A stretch of DNA of 64,000 bases. Source: Haloarcula sp. CBA1127. GTDB taxonomy: Archaea > Halobacteriota > Halobacteria > Halobacteriales > Haloarculaceae. The stretch covers positions 434,001 through 498,000 of the forward strand of contig NZ_BCNB01000006.1 in assembly GCF_001485575.1 (NCBI RefSeq). The letters run 5' to 3'. The notes below the pieces were generated by a model, which saw only the letters and a program-made list of their open reading frames with translations, searched no databases and was not told the DNA's origin. Shown in pieces: positions 8,404 through 16,501 of the stretch. Within the stretch, counting starts at the first letter, position 1. Each line of letters opens with the position of its first letter. The position numbers and the translations under genes are program-made.

Positions 8404-9189
8404 ATGTTCACCGAGCGTTCACTGTCCGGCGAGCTGCCGGCAGTACGTGCGGCCTACGCCCCCGAGACTCTCGTACTGAACTGCGACCGTGACTTCGAGA
8501 CGCTGGACCCCGCAGTCGCCGAGGAACTCCTGCTGGTGACAGACAGCCTCGACCAGATTTCCTACGACGGTGCGTGGCTCCCGACCACAGCGCCAGAAGT
8601 GCTACAGGAGTACATCGGGAATGACCTCACCATCGGGATGCCCGGCGACGGCGGCGTCGCCTGGACACGCCAGACGGTTCCGCCCTGCGTGTTCGTCAAG
8701 CCGCGGCTGGAGACCTCGCCGGACGACTTCGTCTCGTTTCTCGTCGCCGAGGCGCTCGTCGAGGTCAGCCTCGACGAACCCGAGCATTTTCTGGGCTTTT
8801 TCGGCGAGCAGTACCCGGAGTTCGTGGCTGCCACAGAGGACCACCTCGATGCGAACGCTCGATACCAGCTCGCAGCGGCGGTGTACACGGCGTACCTCGG
8901 GCTCCAGACCCGCGCGGAGTTCGGCGACTGGGCCGACGATTATCCGGATCTGTACGCGGCGTGGGACGACGCCGGCGAACGCCTGCAACCCCGCCTCGAC
9001 GACCTCCCCAGCGAGATCGCACAGGGCCAGACGGAGTTCGCCGCGGCCGCCGAACTCGCCTGCAGCGGCGTCAAGCACGGACTCGACCTGCCCGCACCGT
9101 TTGCCGCGCTCGACACGGACGCCTATCTGGAGTACGGCGCTGACTACGCCGTCCAGTGGGCCGAGACGACGTTCGAGAAGATGGAGTAA
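8404..9189 (+). CDS. haloarchaeal protein of unknown function, 261 aa
   Basis: An acidic soluble protein with no signal peptide or membrane segment. It opens MFTERSLSGELPAVRAAY and contains an all-helical, Tyr- and Asp-rich C-terminal half (YLGLQTRAEFGDWADDYPDL) and one late Cys (ELACSGVKHGLDL). Nothing in it resembles a catalytic motif I can name. Its start abuts the stop of the 31-aa membrane microprotein without a base between, implying co-translation. A peripheral partnership with that membrane peptide is a possible role, but only an inference from position. Confidence 0.8.
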   Translation: MFTERSLSGELPAVRAAYAPETLVLNCDRDFETLDPAVAEELLLVTDSLDQISYDGAWLPTTAPEVLQEYIGNDLTIGMPGDGGVAWTRQTVPPCVFVKPRLETSPDDFVSFLVAEALVEVSLDEPEHFLGFFGEQYPEFVAATEDHLDANARYQLAAAVYTAYLGLQTRAEFGDWADDYPDLYAAWDDAGERLQPRLDDLPSEIAQGQTEFAAAAELACSGVKHGLDLPAPFAALDTDAYLEYGADYAVQWAETTFEKME

Positions 9190-9237
9190 GCCTGGTTTGT
9201 TTCGGTGGTTCGGCAGAATACGATTTATGACGTTGTG

Positions 9238-10365
9238 CTACAGCCGTTCCAGCACCGCGTCGGCGTCGTAGTTGAGCGTCAATTCCCGTGAGCGGCCACG
9301 GCCTTCGACATTTGTGTAGTCGGCGTCGATGATGTCGAGCTGGTCGAGCTTGTTGATGATCTCGGAGTACCGCGTGTAGCCCAGATCCGTCTGCTCGGAG
9401 AAGGCGTCGTAGATGTCGCCGGCCTGCTGGCCGTCGTGGGCGGCGATGACCTCCACGAGCGCGGTCTCCGAGTCTGACAGCTCCCGCAGCCGACGCGAAA
9501 GGTGGACGTACTTGGACTTGTCGTAGGCCGCCTCGACATCCTCGGGTTCGACGGAGCGGGAGGCGCGCCGCTCGGCGTTCATTCCGGCCCGGCGCAGGAG
9601 GTCGATACCGACCCGAAGGTCACCGCCCTGCTCCTCTGTCAGTTCAGCGACGCGGTCCAGTACCGTAGGGCCGACGACGCCCTCATTGAACCCCCGGTCG
9701 GCGCGCTCGCCCAGGATATCTGCAATTTCGGCCTGTCCGTACGGGTTGAAATACACCTCCTCCGGGCGAAATACGGACTGGACGCGTGTATCGAGGGCGT
9801 CGATGACGTCTAATTCAAGATCCGAGGAGACGCAGATGACACCGATTTTCGCGCCGGAGTGGGCCTCGTGGGCGCGCAGCAGCGAGTACAGCGTGTCGCT
9901 GGCCTCGCTCTCATAGAACAGGTAGTTCACGTCGTCAAGGGCGACGACGAGTACCTCGTCTTCCTCGACCAGTTTATCCGTGATTTGGGAGAACAGCTTC
10001 TTGAACGAGATACCTGAAGAGGGTGGCTCGTAGTCGAATATTTCAGCGAACAGGCGAGAGAAGACGGCATAGCGCGTCGAGTCCATCTGGCAGTTCACCC
10101 GTACGGTCTTGACATCCGTCTGGGCGGTGAGTTCATCGAACAGGATCTGGACGGCCGTCGTTTTCCCCGTCCCAGGTGGCCCGCGGGCGATGACGTTGAG
10201 CGGGCGCGACCCCCGGACGGCTGGCCGGAGTGCGTACTTCAGCGTCTCCATCTGGGTGTCCCGGTGTTTGAACGTCTCCGGGAGCCAGTCGATCTCGAAG
10301 ACGTGTTCGTCCCGAAAGACGGACTCGTCCCAGCCGAGCATCCGGTCCTCGGGGTCGTCACTCAT
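9238..10365 (-). CDS. orc: Orc1/Cdc6 family replication initiator, 375 aa
   Basis: An archaeal AAA+ origin-binding initiator. Walker A is GPPGTGKTT (residues 62-70), Walker B is VVALDDVNYL with Asp-Asp in place of Asp-Glu, sensor-1 is ICVSSDLEL, and sensor-2 lies in GGDLRVGIDLLRRAG. A C-terminal winged-helix domain follows (LGYTRYSEIINKLDQLDII). The frame permits a start at 10374, but the CTTAACC box at 10391-10397 is 29 nt from ATG 10365 (MSDDPEDRML). I looked for origin-recognition-box repeats on both flanks and saw none, so this copy may not sit at an active origin. Haloarchaea carry many Orc paralogues. Confidence 0.9.
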   Translation of the reverse strand: MSDDPEDRMLGWDESVFRDEHVFEIDWLPETFKHRDTQMETLKYALRPAVRGSRPLNVIARGPPGTGKTTAVQILFDELTAQTDVKTVRVNCQMDSTRYAVFSRLFAEIFDYEPPSSGISFKKLFSQITDKLVEEDEVLVVALDDVNYLFYESEASDTLYSLLRAHEAHSGAKIGVICVSSDLELDVIDALDTRVQSVFRPEEVYFNPYGQAEIADILGERADRGFNEGVVGPTVLDRVAELTEEQGGDLRVGIDLLRRAGMNAERRASRSVEPEDVEAAYDKSKYVHLSRRLRELSDSETALVEVIAAHDGQQAGDIYDAFSEQTDLGYTRYSEIINKLDQLDIIDADYTNVEGRGRSRELTLNYDADAVLERL

Positions 10366-10448
10366 CACTTTCACCGAGCTTCGCGGCCCACTTAACCATT
10401 TGCCACAGCTTCACCCACAGTGACAGGTCAGTGCGTCTCGGGCAGTCG

Positions 10449-12515
10449 CTACTCGAACTTTCCGAGCAAGTCGCTGTAGAACCCATCGCCATCGTCGGCA
10501 CCGTCGTCGGCGAGCTTCTCGACGATGAGTTCCGGGGTCGAACGGGCGAGCTTGCCCTTGACCGGCGAGCGCTCGACGCGCAGCTCGCCGTCTTCCAGGC
10601 CCTTCGCCTCAATGCCATCGATGCTGATATCGGTTTCAGCGGCCGCGCGGATGTCGCGTGCAAGGTGCGAGACAAAGATAGCCGTGGCCTGCCGTTCACC
10701 CAGCGCTTCGAGGATGCCAGCCATAATTTTCGCGCTGGCTCCCGGCTCGGTTATCGATTCGAGTTCGTCGACAAGCACCATCACCGGGCGGTCGTCGGTC
10801 CCGGCCGCTGAGTCGCCCGAAGTCACCTCGCTGTCTCCATCCGTCTCGTCCCCCGCTGGCCCCGAACGGTAGTCGACATCAGCGACGAGGTCGCCGAACT
10901 CCCGTAGCGTGGCCTCGAACGCGCCGGCGTCCAGCGTCCCCTGGGTCTTGGCGTGGTAGTGGAGTTCGGAAATCCGACCGATTCGGGCCGACTCCGCCGG
11001 GACGGGCAGGCCCATGTGGGCTAGGGTCGTCACCAGCGCCACGAGGTCCAGCGTCGACGTTTTGCCACCGCTGTTGACCCCGGAGAGGACCGTCACGCCC
11101 TCGACAGTGTAGTCGACGGGCTCGACTTCGTCGAAGGGAACATCGAGCAATGGTGAGCGCCCGCCCTCGATAGCGACGCCCTCGGACTCGGTTAGCTCGG
11201 GCATCGTGCAGTCAAAATCGTCGGCAAAGCGGGCGATGGCCAGCTCTACGTCGAGTTCCAGTGCGGCGTCGACCAGCGCCGCGGCATCCGCGCGCATCTC
11301 GGCGAGGTCGTCGGCCAGCTCCCGTTTCCGGCGGGTCGCTCGCTGGTCGCGCGCGGCGGTCAGTTCCTCGCGGAGACGGGCAACGACATCCTCGCTGTGT
11401 TCGACGGGGTAGGCGGGCTCGTCGGGGAACGCTCGGCGCGCCGTCGCCTCCATGTCCCGGAGCGCCAGCGCGTCGACGAGGTGGTCACGGGCCTTCTCGA
11501 CGGCGGCGGCGTACTCGTCGGCCAGTTCCCGCTGGAGCAGCGAGTCAACGCCCGCGCCGCGTTCGACCAGCGACAGCAGGTCCGTCCCCTCGATAGTCAC
11601 GTCCTGCTCCTCGATGGCTTCCCGGAGATGGTCGTTGGCAACGCTTTCAGCCGTCGACACCGCCGCGTCGAGGTCGTCGACAGCAGTGGCGAGCCGGTCG
11701 AGTTCCTCGTCGCCGCTGACGCTGCCGTCCGCATCGAGCTGGTCGAGCGCCGACAGGAGCGTCTCTAGGTCACACGGCGCGTCGAGGTCGGCGACGCGGT
11801 GGACCTCGGCGGCGGCCCGTATCCGGTCGCGGTTGCGGGCGAAGAAGGTGAGTACGCGTTCCGGAACGACGGATTCGGGCTCTTCGAGCGCGTTGGGCTC
11901 CACCCGCACGTCGCCCTCGATATCGACGCCGGCGAAGGCCTCATCCAGCGCGACGACCGTCGAGTACGAGCGGGCGAGTTCGGCCAGTTGGCGGGCGTCG
12001 TCGACGACCTCGACACTGACCTCCGGAATCGCGGCCTGTGCGTCGGCGTACCGTTCGGCGTCGCGGGTCGCCAGACAGCGGTCCCGGACCCGCACGTCGC
12101 CGGGTTCGGCAAGCGGCTCAACAGCCGAGAGGGCGTCGAGAACTGCCGGGTCAGGCTCGCGGGCCATCGCTGACTCGGCGAACGAGCGGACTTCCTCGAT
12201 ACGGCTGCGGACGCCGCTGGGATAGATTGTCGCCAGTCGCTTCGCGGCGTAGTCGGTCACTGTCCGCTCGGTCAGCAAGGCCAGTGCGTCCTCGTGGATC
12301 TCTCGGGCGCGTTTCGTCGCGGTGAACCCACCGGGGTCGTCGTGTTCGGCCCGGATCGCACCGCGAGCGATGCGGGCGGCCCGGCCCTCGCTGATTCCCG
12401 GTGCGCGTGCGAGCGACGCCACGTCGCCGTCCCGAAGTGCCGCCTCCGGGTCGTCTAGTTCCCGGAGCGCCGCGGCTGTCTTCGCCCCGACGCCCGGAAC
12501 CGATTCGAGCTCCAT
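10449..12515 (-). CDS. MutS-related ATPase with N-terminal HhH domain, 688 aa
   Basis: A MutS-superfamily ABC-type ATPase lacking the mismatch-binding domain. Residues 1-55 form a helix-hairpin-helix pair (VPGVGAKTAAAL; APGISEGRAARIA). A long helical lever region follows (about 70-430), then Walker A GVNSGGKTST (479-488), a loop with an acidic insert (GDETDGDSEVTSGDSAAG), Walker B VMVLVDELESITEPG and the His-loop FVSHLARDI. Such proteins are called MutS-like or MutS5-like in haloarchaea; I infer a role in recombination or junction processing rather than mismatch repair. The frame extends to 12641, but an AAAAAAC box at 12540-12548 is 29 nt from the ATG at 12515. Confidence 0.85.
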   Translation of the reverse strand: MELESVPGVGAKTAAALRELDDPEAALRDGDVASLARAPGISEGRAARIARGAIRAEHDDPGGFTATKRAREIHEDALALLTERTVTDYAAKRLATIYPSGVRSRIEEVRSFAESAMAREPDPAVLDALSAVEPLAEPGDVRVRDRCLATRDAERYADAQAAIPEVSVEVVDDARQLAELARSYSTVVALDEAFAGVDIEGDVRVEPNALEEPESVVPERVLTFFARNRDRIRAAAEVHRVADLDAPCDLETLLSALDQLDADGSVSGDEELDRLATAVDDLDAAVSTAESVANDHLREAIEEQDVTIEGTDLLSLVERGAGVDSLLQRELADEYAAAVEKARDHLVDALALRDMEATARRAFPDEPAYPVEHSEDVVARLREELTAARDQRATRRKRELADDLAEMRADAAALVDAALELDVELAIARFADDFDCTMPELTESEGVAIEGGRSPLLDVPFDEVEPVDYTVEGVTVLSGVNSGGKTSTLDLVALVTTLAHMGLPVPAESARIGRISELHYHAKTQGTLDAGAFEATLREFGDLVADVDYRSGPAGDETDGDSEVTSGDSAAGTDDRPVMVLVDELESITEPGASAKIMAGILEALGERQATAIFVSHLARDIRAAAETDISIDGIEAKGLEDGELRVERSPVKGKLARSTPELIVEKLADDGADDGDGFYSDLLGKFE

Positions 12516-12656
12516 CTGCCCGCCCATTCGACGCCAGCGAGAAAAAACCCGTTGCCAGCGGCTCCGGCGGCGGAGTGGGCGGTCGATACCGCTCGGCTCG
12601 GTCAGCCGAACACCGAACGCGAAGGCGTTTTTGCGCTCCACCGAGAAAGAAATTCC

Positions 12657-13538
12657 ATGTCTGCTGTTTCGGAGAAGCTAGCGGCCGCCCGCGAAGACCT
12701 CGAGTCGCGAGACGGCGTGCTTATCGCCTTCTCCGGTGGTGTCGATTCGAGTGTCGTCGCCGCACTGGCGCACGACGCCCTCGGCGACGACGCTATCGCC
12801 TGTACCGCCAAATCTGAAACGCTCCCCGCTGCCGAGCTTACGGACGCGACCCGCGTCGCCGAGGAAATCGGCATCCGTCACGAAATCGTGGAGTTCTCCG
12901 AGCTCGACAGCGAGGAGTTCATGCAAAATGACGACATGCGGTGTTACCACTGCCGGTCGATGCGGCTGGGCGCAATGTACGACCGTGCCCGTGAACTCGG
13001 CATCGACGTGGTGTGTGACGGGACGAACGCTTCCGACGTGGGCGAGGGCCACCGCCCCGGCCTGCGCGCCGTCGAGGAGCTGGACGCCTACTCGCCGCTG
13101 TTGGAACACGACATCGAGAAGTCCGAAGTCCGGGAAATCGCCCGCGAGTACGACCTCTCGGTCGCCGACAAGCCCTCGATGGCGTGTCTCTCCTCGCGGA
13201 TTCCAACCGGCCTCGAAGTCACGGAGGAACGACTCTCCCGCGTCGAGAAGGCCGAGCGCCTCCTGCGGACGTGGGGCTTCGAGCAGTTCCGCGTGCGCGA
13301 CCACGACGGCCTCGCCCGCATCGAGGTCGGCGAGGCGGAACTCGAAACCGCGCTCGACCCTGACTTCGTTCGCACCGCCCGCGAGCACATCGAAGACTGT
13401 GGCTTCGACCACGTGACGCTTGACCTCCACGGGTACGAAACCGGCAGTGTAAGCCCCGAAACAGAAGAATCAGCTGAGGAAGAGGCCGAGGACGTGGTTA
13501 GCAACGTTTTCGACGCCGACTATCCGTCCGTCGATTGA
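12657..13538 (+). CDS. larE: LarE-type ATP-dependent sacrificial sulfur transferase, 293 aa
   Basis: LarE makes the thiocarboxyl groups of the nickel-pincer nucleotide cofactor of lactate racemase, donating its own cysteine sulfur in classical members. The PP-loop SGGVDSS is at residues 26-32; CYHCRSMRLGAMYDRA and KPSMACLSSRIPTG are diagnostic of the family. The Cys in MACLSS matches the sacrificial Cys position of Lactobacillus LarE, as far as I can judge by eye. larA, larB and larC are not in the window. An acidic tail (TEESAEEEAEDVV) is a halophilic addition. The GTTTTTG box centred at 12630 gives a leaderless start at 12657, divergent from the MutS-like gene. Confidence 0.9.
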   Translation: MSAVSEKLAAAREDLESRDGVLIAFSGGVDSSVVAALAHDALGDDAIACTAKSETLPAAELTDATRVAEEIGIRHEIVEFSELDSEEFMQNDDMRCYHCRSMRLGAMYDRARELGIDVVCDGTNASDVGEGHRPGLRAVEELDAYSPLLEHDIEKSEVREIAREYDLSVADKPSMACLSSRIPTGLEVTEERLSRVEKAERLLRTWGFEQFRVRDHDGLARIEVGEAELETALDPDFVRTAREHIEDCGFDHVTLDLHGYETGSVSPETEESAEEEAEDVVSNVFDADYPSVD

Positions 13539-13760
13539 CGACGTAACCCTTCTCAAACCAGTGCGTCACGTCAGCCATCGCTTCTACGTTGGGCGATCAG
13601 ACACGCAAAGTAGCGCTTTCGTCGTCATGGAAAGTATGAGATAAAGTACAAGTGTAGCGGTACAGTCGGAACAAGTATAGACCACAGTGGACCGCGGTCG
13701 GGCTGAGTTCAGTGATATGCACGGCCAGCCTCGAAACACGGCAGGAATACCACGTTATAT

Positions 13761-14033
13761 ATGCTCGTTGACCTATTTCTTGATTCGGCGCTTCTCGTAC
13801 TCGGTATCTTCTCGTTGTTTGCCATTCCGGTAGTTTTCGCGCAATCGACCGAAAACACGGACGCCGAATCCAAGTTAGAACGTGTCGCACCGCTGTTGCT
13901 CGTTATCGCCTACGTACTCTCGAAGCTCGTTCCGGGTCGGTTCGTTACGGTATCCCCGGGCGTGGAGAGTGCTGTCGGGACGCTAACCCTTGTACTCCTT
14001 GTCATCAGTATCTATTTCATGTTCGTCAGATAG
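13761..14033 (+). CDS. small hydrophobic membrane protein, 90 aa
   Basis: Three hydrophobic segments are visible: LVDLFLDSALLVLGIFSLFA, LERVAPLLLVIAYVLSKLV and VGTLTLVLLVISIYFMFV. A short polar loop (QSTENTDAESK) lies between the first two. The TATATATG sequence overlaps the start codon itself, which is too close for a promoter of this ATG, so the true start or transcription start is unclear. The flanking 13539-13760 interval is more AT-rich than average. I know no family; likely an integral membrane protein. Confidence 0.6.
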   Translation: MLVDLFLDSALLVLGIFSLFAIPVVFAQSTENTDAESKLERVAPLLLVIAYVLSKLVPGRFVTVSPGVESAVGTLTLVLLVISIYFMFVR

Positions 14034-14146
14034 CCAGCACCACAGCGCGACGACCACCCGCAGTCGCTCGTACTCCAGAGTTCACCGGTGAGAGTACAGA
14101 GAGGGTTCTGGGTCGTATCGCGTCAAGTAACAGCGATAGTAAGCAC

Positions 14147-14776
14147 TCAGTCCAGCAACGTTCGCCAGCCAGTCATCTCCTTGTTGACCAGTGCAGAGCC
14201 GTCCCCGTCCAGTCGAATTTCGTTGACTGCGCAGTTCGGCTGTGAGCTTCGAGCGAGTGCTGTGTCCGGGCCCACATCGGTGAGTTTCGCCAGCAAGACC
14301 TTGATGACGCCGCCGTGGGTGACCACCAGCGTGGTTTCACCGGCGTCGGTCGTCGCGATTGCCCGGTCCCAGGCCGACTCGACCCGTCCGCGGAAGGTCG
14401 GAATGCCCTCGCCGCCTTCCGGGGCTGCGTCGAGTGAGATGACGCTCGCGTCCCGGTTGTGGCCGGGGAACTCATCGAGCAGTTCCTCCGCGTACAGGCC
14501 CTGCATGGTTCCGAAGCCGCGCTCACGCCAGTCAGTCTCGAACTCAGGGTCGGGCAGGCCACCGTAACCGTCGTTGGCTGCGGCGGCCGTCTCGCGGGTG
14601 CGCCGGAGGTCCGACGCGAAGACGCGGTCGACGCCGTAGCGCTCATCGAGCCATGTTCCAAGTGCTGTGGCCTGCTTCTGTCCCCGTTCGGTCAGCCGAC
14701 TCGGGGCCCACCCCTGAATACGACCGTCGCGGTTCCACGTCGTCTCGCCGTGCCGGGCGACAAGGAGGGCCCCCAT
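14147..14776 (-). CDS. histidine phosphatase (phosphoglycerate mutase-like), 209 aa
   Basis: The phosphohistidine active-site motif ARHGETTWN starts at residue 8, with the second conserved RxxxT segment (SDLRRTRETA) and the later catalytic His in VVTHGGVIK. This places it in the histidine phosphatase clan: cofactor-dependent mutases, SixA-like or CobC-like phosphatases. The substrate cannot be assigned. The chosen ATG at 14776 follows the tatC stop by one base (TGAGATG), so it is the second gene of that transcript. The relation to Tat export is probably only positional. Confidence 0.88.
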   Translation of the reverse strand: MGALLVARHGETTWNRDGRIQGWAPSRLTERGQKQATALGTWLDERYGVDRVFASDLRRTRETAAAANDGYGGLPDPEFETDWRERGFGTMQGLYAEELLDEFPGHNRDASVISLDAAPEGGEGIPTFRGRVESAWDRAIATTDAGETTLVVTHGGVIKVLLAKLTDVGPDTALARSSQPNCAVNEIRLDGDGSALVNKEMTGWRTLLD

Positions 14777-14777
14777 C

Positions 14778-16397
14778 TCATTCCTCCCGGTTTCGCCAGC
14801 GCGCGACGGCGATGGTCCCCTCATAGAGGAGGACAAGGCCGGCAGCGACGGCGATTGCGGCGTTTCTCGGGAGGCTGAACTGGTTGATGAGGCGGAACAG
14901 CGTCGGGTCAGGGCTACCGAGGTAGCCGACGACGATAGCGACGGCCCACACCGGCAGGCGGGCGGCCCGGAACCCGCGCCAGAGTTTGACCGAGCCGTAG
15001 TAGTTCTTGTTCACGTACGCTAGCGCCTCGAACAGGACGATCATCCCGCCGCCGACAAGCATCGGCGTGGCGTTGCCGAGGCCGACAGATGCGAGCGTCT
15101 CAGTAACTGTGGCTGGCAGTTGCTCGTAGTAGCCCGTCGGGACCGGCGCGGGGCTGAGGACGTAGCCGGCGATACCGGCGGTCAGCCACGCGACCGGGCG
15201 GCGAGCGGCGAGGTCGTCCGCCGTCGGGACCGGCGACGTGCTGCCGGTCCAGCGAAGGAGCAGCAGGGTCCCCTCGAACAGCCCGATCATCGTCACGGCG
15301 ACCATGAGCGGGGCCATCCCGGTCGGGTCCGGGCTGAACAGGAACGCCACGGCGGCGAAGCCACCCCAGAAGTACAGCCGCCGGTCCTGCAGCCACTGGC
15401 GTGTCGTCACGCCCATCATCACCGCGAGCATCACAAACAGCGGAATCTGGAAGATAAGCGCGAACAGCCCCAGCATCAGGATGATGAGGTTGAACGTCTC
15501 GCTCAGGCCGAAGGCCAGGTCGGCTGCGCGGTCGGAGTAGGTGATGAAGTAATCGAACATCGCCCGCAACACGGCGAAGTACGCGAAGCCGACGCCGACG
15601 GCTGCGAGAACGAGACTTGTCGGAACCGCGGCCAGATAGTAGCGTCGCTCGCGGGGGTACAGCCCCGGTCGCATGAACAGGTACGTCTGGTAGACGAACA
15701 CCGGTAAGGCGACGATAAAGCCGACTAGCGATGATACCTTCAGCCGCGCCAGAATGAGCGCGAGCGGGTTGTACACGTTCGGACAGTCAGCGCCCTCGAC
15801 GACGCTGCCGTCGGCATTCGTCGCGACCTGACCGCAGGCCTTGGCCGGGCCGTCAAGGAACGAGTACCACAGGAAGTTGATGAGTTCGTCGGAGTACGGT
15901 AGGGCGATGACGGCGACGACAGCCATCACGCCGACGACGACGAACAGTCGCATCGCCATCTCCTCGACGTGGTCGGCCAGGGGCATCTCCTCGTCGTCGG
16001 GTGCGCCCTCGTCAACCATGTCATCGTCGGGGTCGTAGCTCGGCGCATTTCCGCCGCCGGTCGTCGGCGCAGCACCACCGGCACCGGCCGGCGACGGCGT
16101 CGGTTTGCCCCAGTCAGTCGGAACGTCCGCCGGAACAGCGGCGGAGATATCCGACGCGTCACGGTCGAACAGCCCGGCGCTGGATTCGGATTCTATTGGG
16201 GCAGCGTGTGAGCTAACAGTGTCCTCGTCACCGCCGGCCGGCGCTGGACCGGGACCCGTCACGTCGTCCGTTTCCCGGTTGGCATCGGCCTCAGCCACGG
16301 GGTCGGTGGGGATTGACGAATCGTCGGATTCGTCATCGGACGGTAGTGGCGGCTCATCGGGCCTGCGCCGCTCGTCGTCTGCGTCACCGTCCTCCAT
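14778..16397 (-). CDS. tatC: Twin-arginine translocase subunit TatC (extended, TatCo type), 539 aa
   Basis: TatC is the receptor for RR signal peptides and the core of the Tat pore, the main export route in haloarchaea. Residues 1-137 are an acidic Pro/Asp/Ser-rich extension with no counterpart in bacterial TatC. The TatC signature MPLADHVEEMAMRL begins at 138, followed by six helices with the periplasmic loop containing two Cys (KACGQV; ADCPNV). Beyond residue about 385 there are three or four further hydrophobic helices (VAWLTAGIAGYVLS; MLVGGGMIVLFEALAYV; AAIAVAAGLVLLYEGTIAV). It is divergent from the tandem tatC at 16502. Confidence 0.92.
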   Translation of the reverse strand: MEDGDADDERRRPDEPPLPSDDESDDSSIPTDPVAEADANRETDDVTGPGPAPAGGDEDTVSSHAAPIESESSAGLFDRDASDISAAVPADVPTDWGKPTPSPAGAGGAAPTTGGGNAPSYDPDDDMVDEGAPDDEEMPLADHVEEMAMRLFVVVGVMAVVAVIALPYSDELINFLWYSFLDGPAKACGQVATNADGSVVEGADCPNVYNPLALILARLKVSSLVGFIVALPVFVYQTYLFMRPGLYPRERRYYLAAVPTSLVLAAVGVGFAYFAVLRAMFDYFITYSDRAADLAFGLSETFNLIILMLGLFALIFQIPLFVMLAVMMGVTTRQWLQDRRLYFWGGFAAVAFLFSPDPTGMAPLMVAVTMIGLFEGTLLLLRWTGSTSPVPTADDLAARRPVAWLTAGIAGYVLSPAPVPTGYYEQLPATVTETLASVGLGNATPMLVGGGMIVLFEALAYVNKNYYGSVKLWRGFRAARLPVWAVAIVVGYLGSPDPTLFRLINQFSLPRNAAIAVAAGLVLLYEGTIAVARWRNREE

Positions 16398-16501
16398 CTG
16401 TCCCGGGCTTAGACGGTGGGTATTGTAAACTTTCTTTTCGAGCAGTGGCTGTCACCGGGATGAATAAATTGATAACGCCCACTGGGCTAGGCACAGAGAA
16501 G

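Noticed and set aside
10374-10449. Replication origin beside orc
   Set aside because: I looked for ORB-type repeats and AT-rich unwinding sequence on both sides of the gene and saw none.
13597-13890. 97-codon minus-strand frame
   Set aside because: Overlaps the plus-strand membrane protein, rich in Cys/Arg/Tyr, no haloarchaeal composition.
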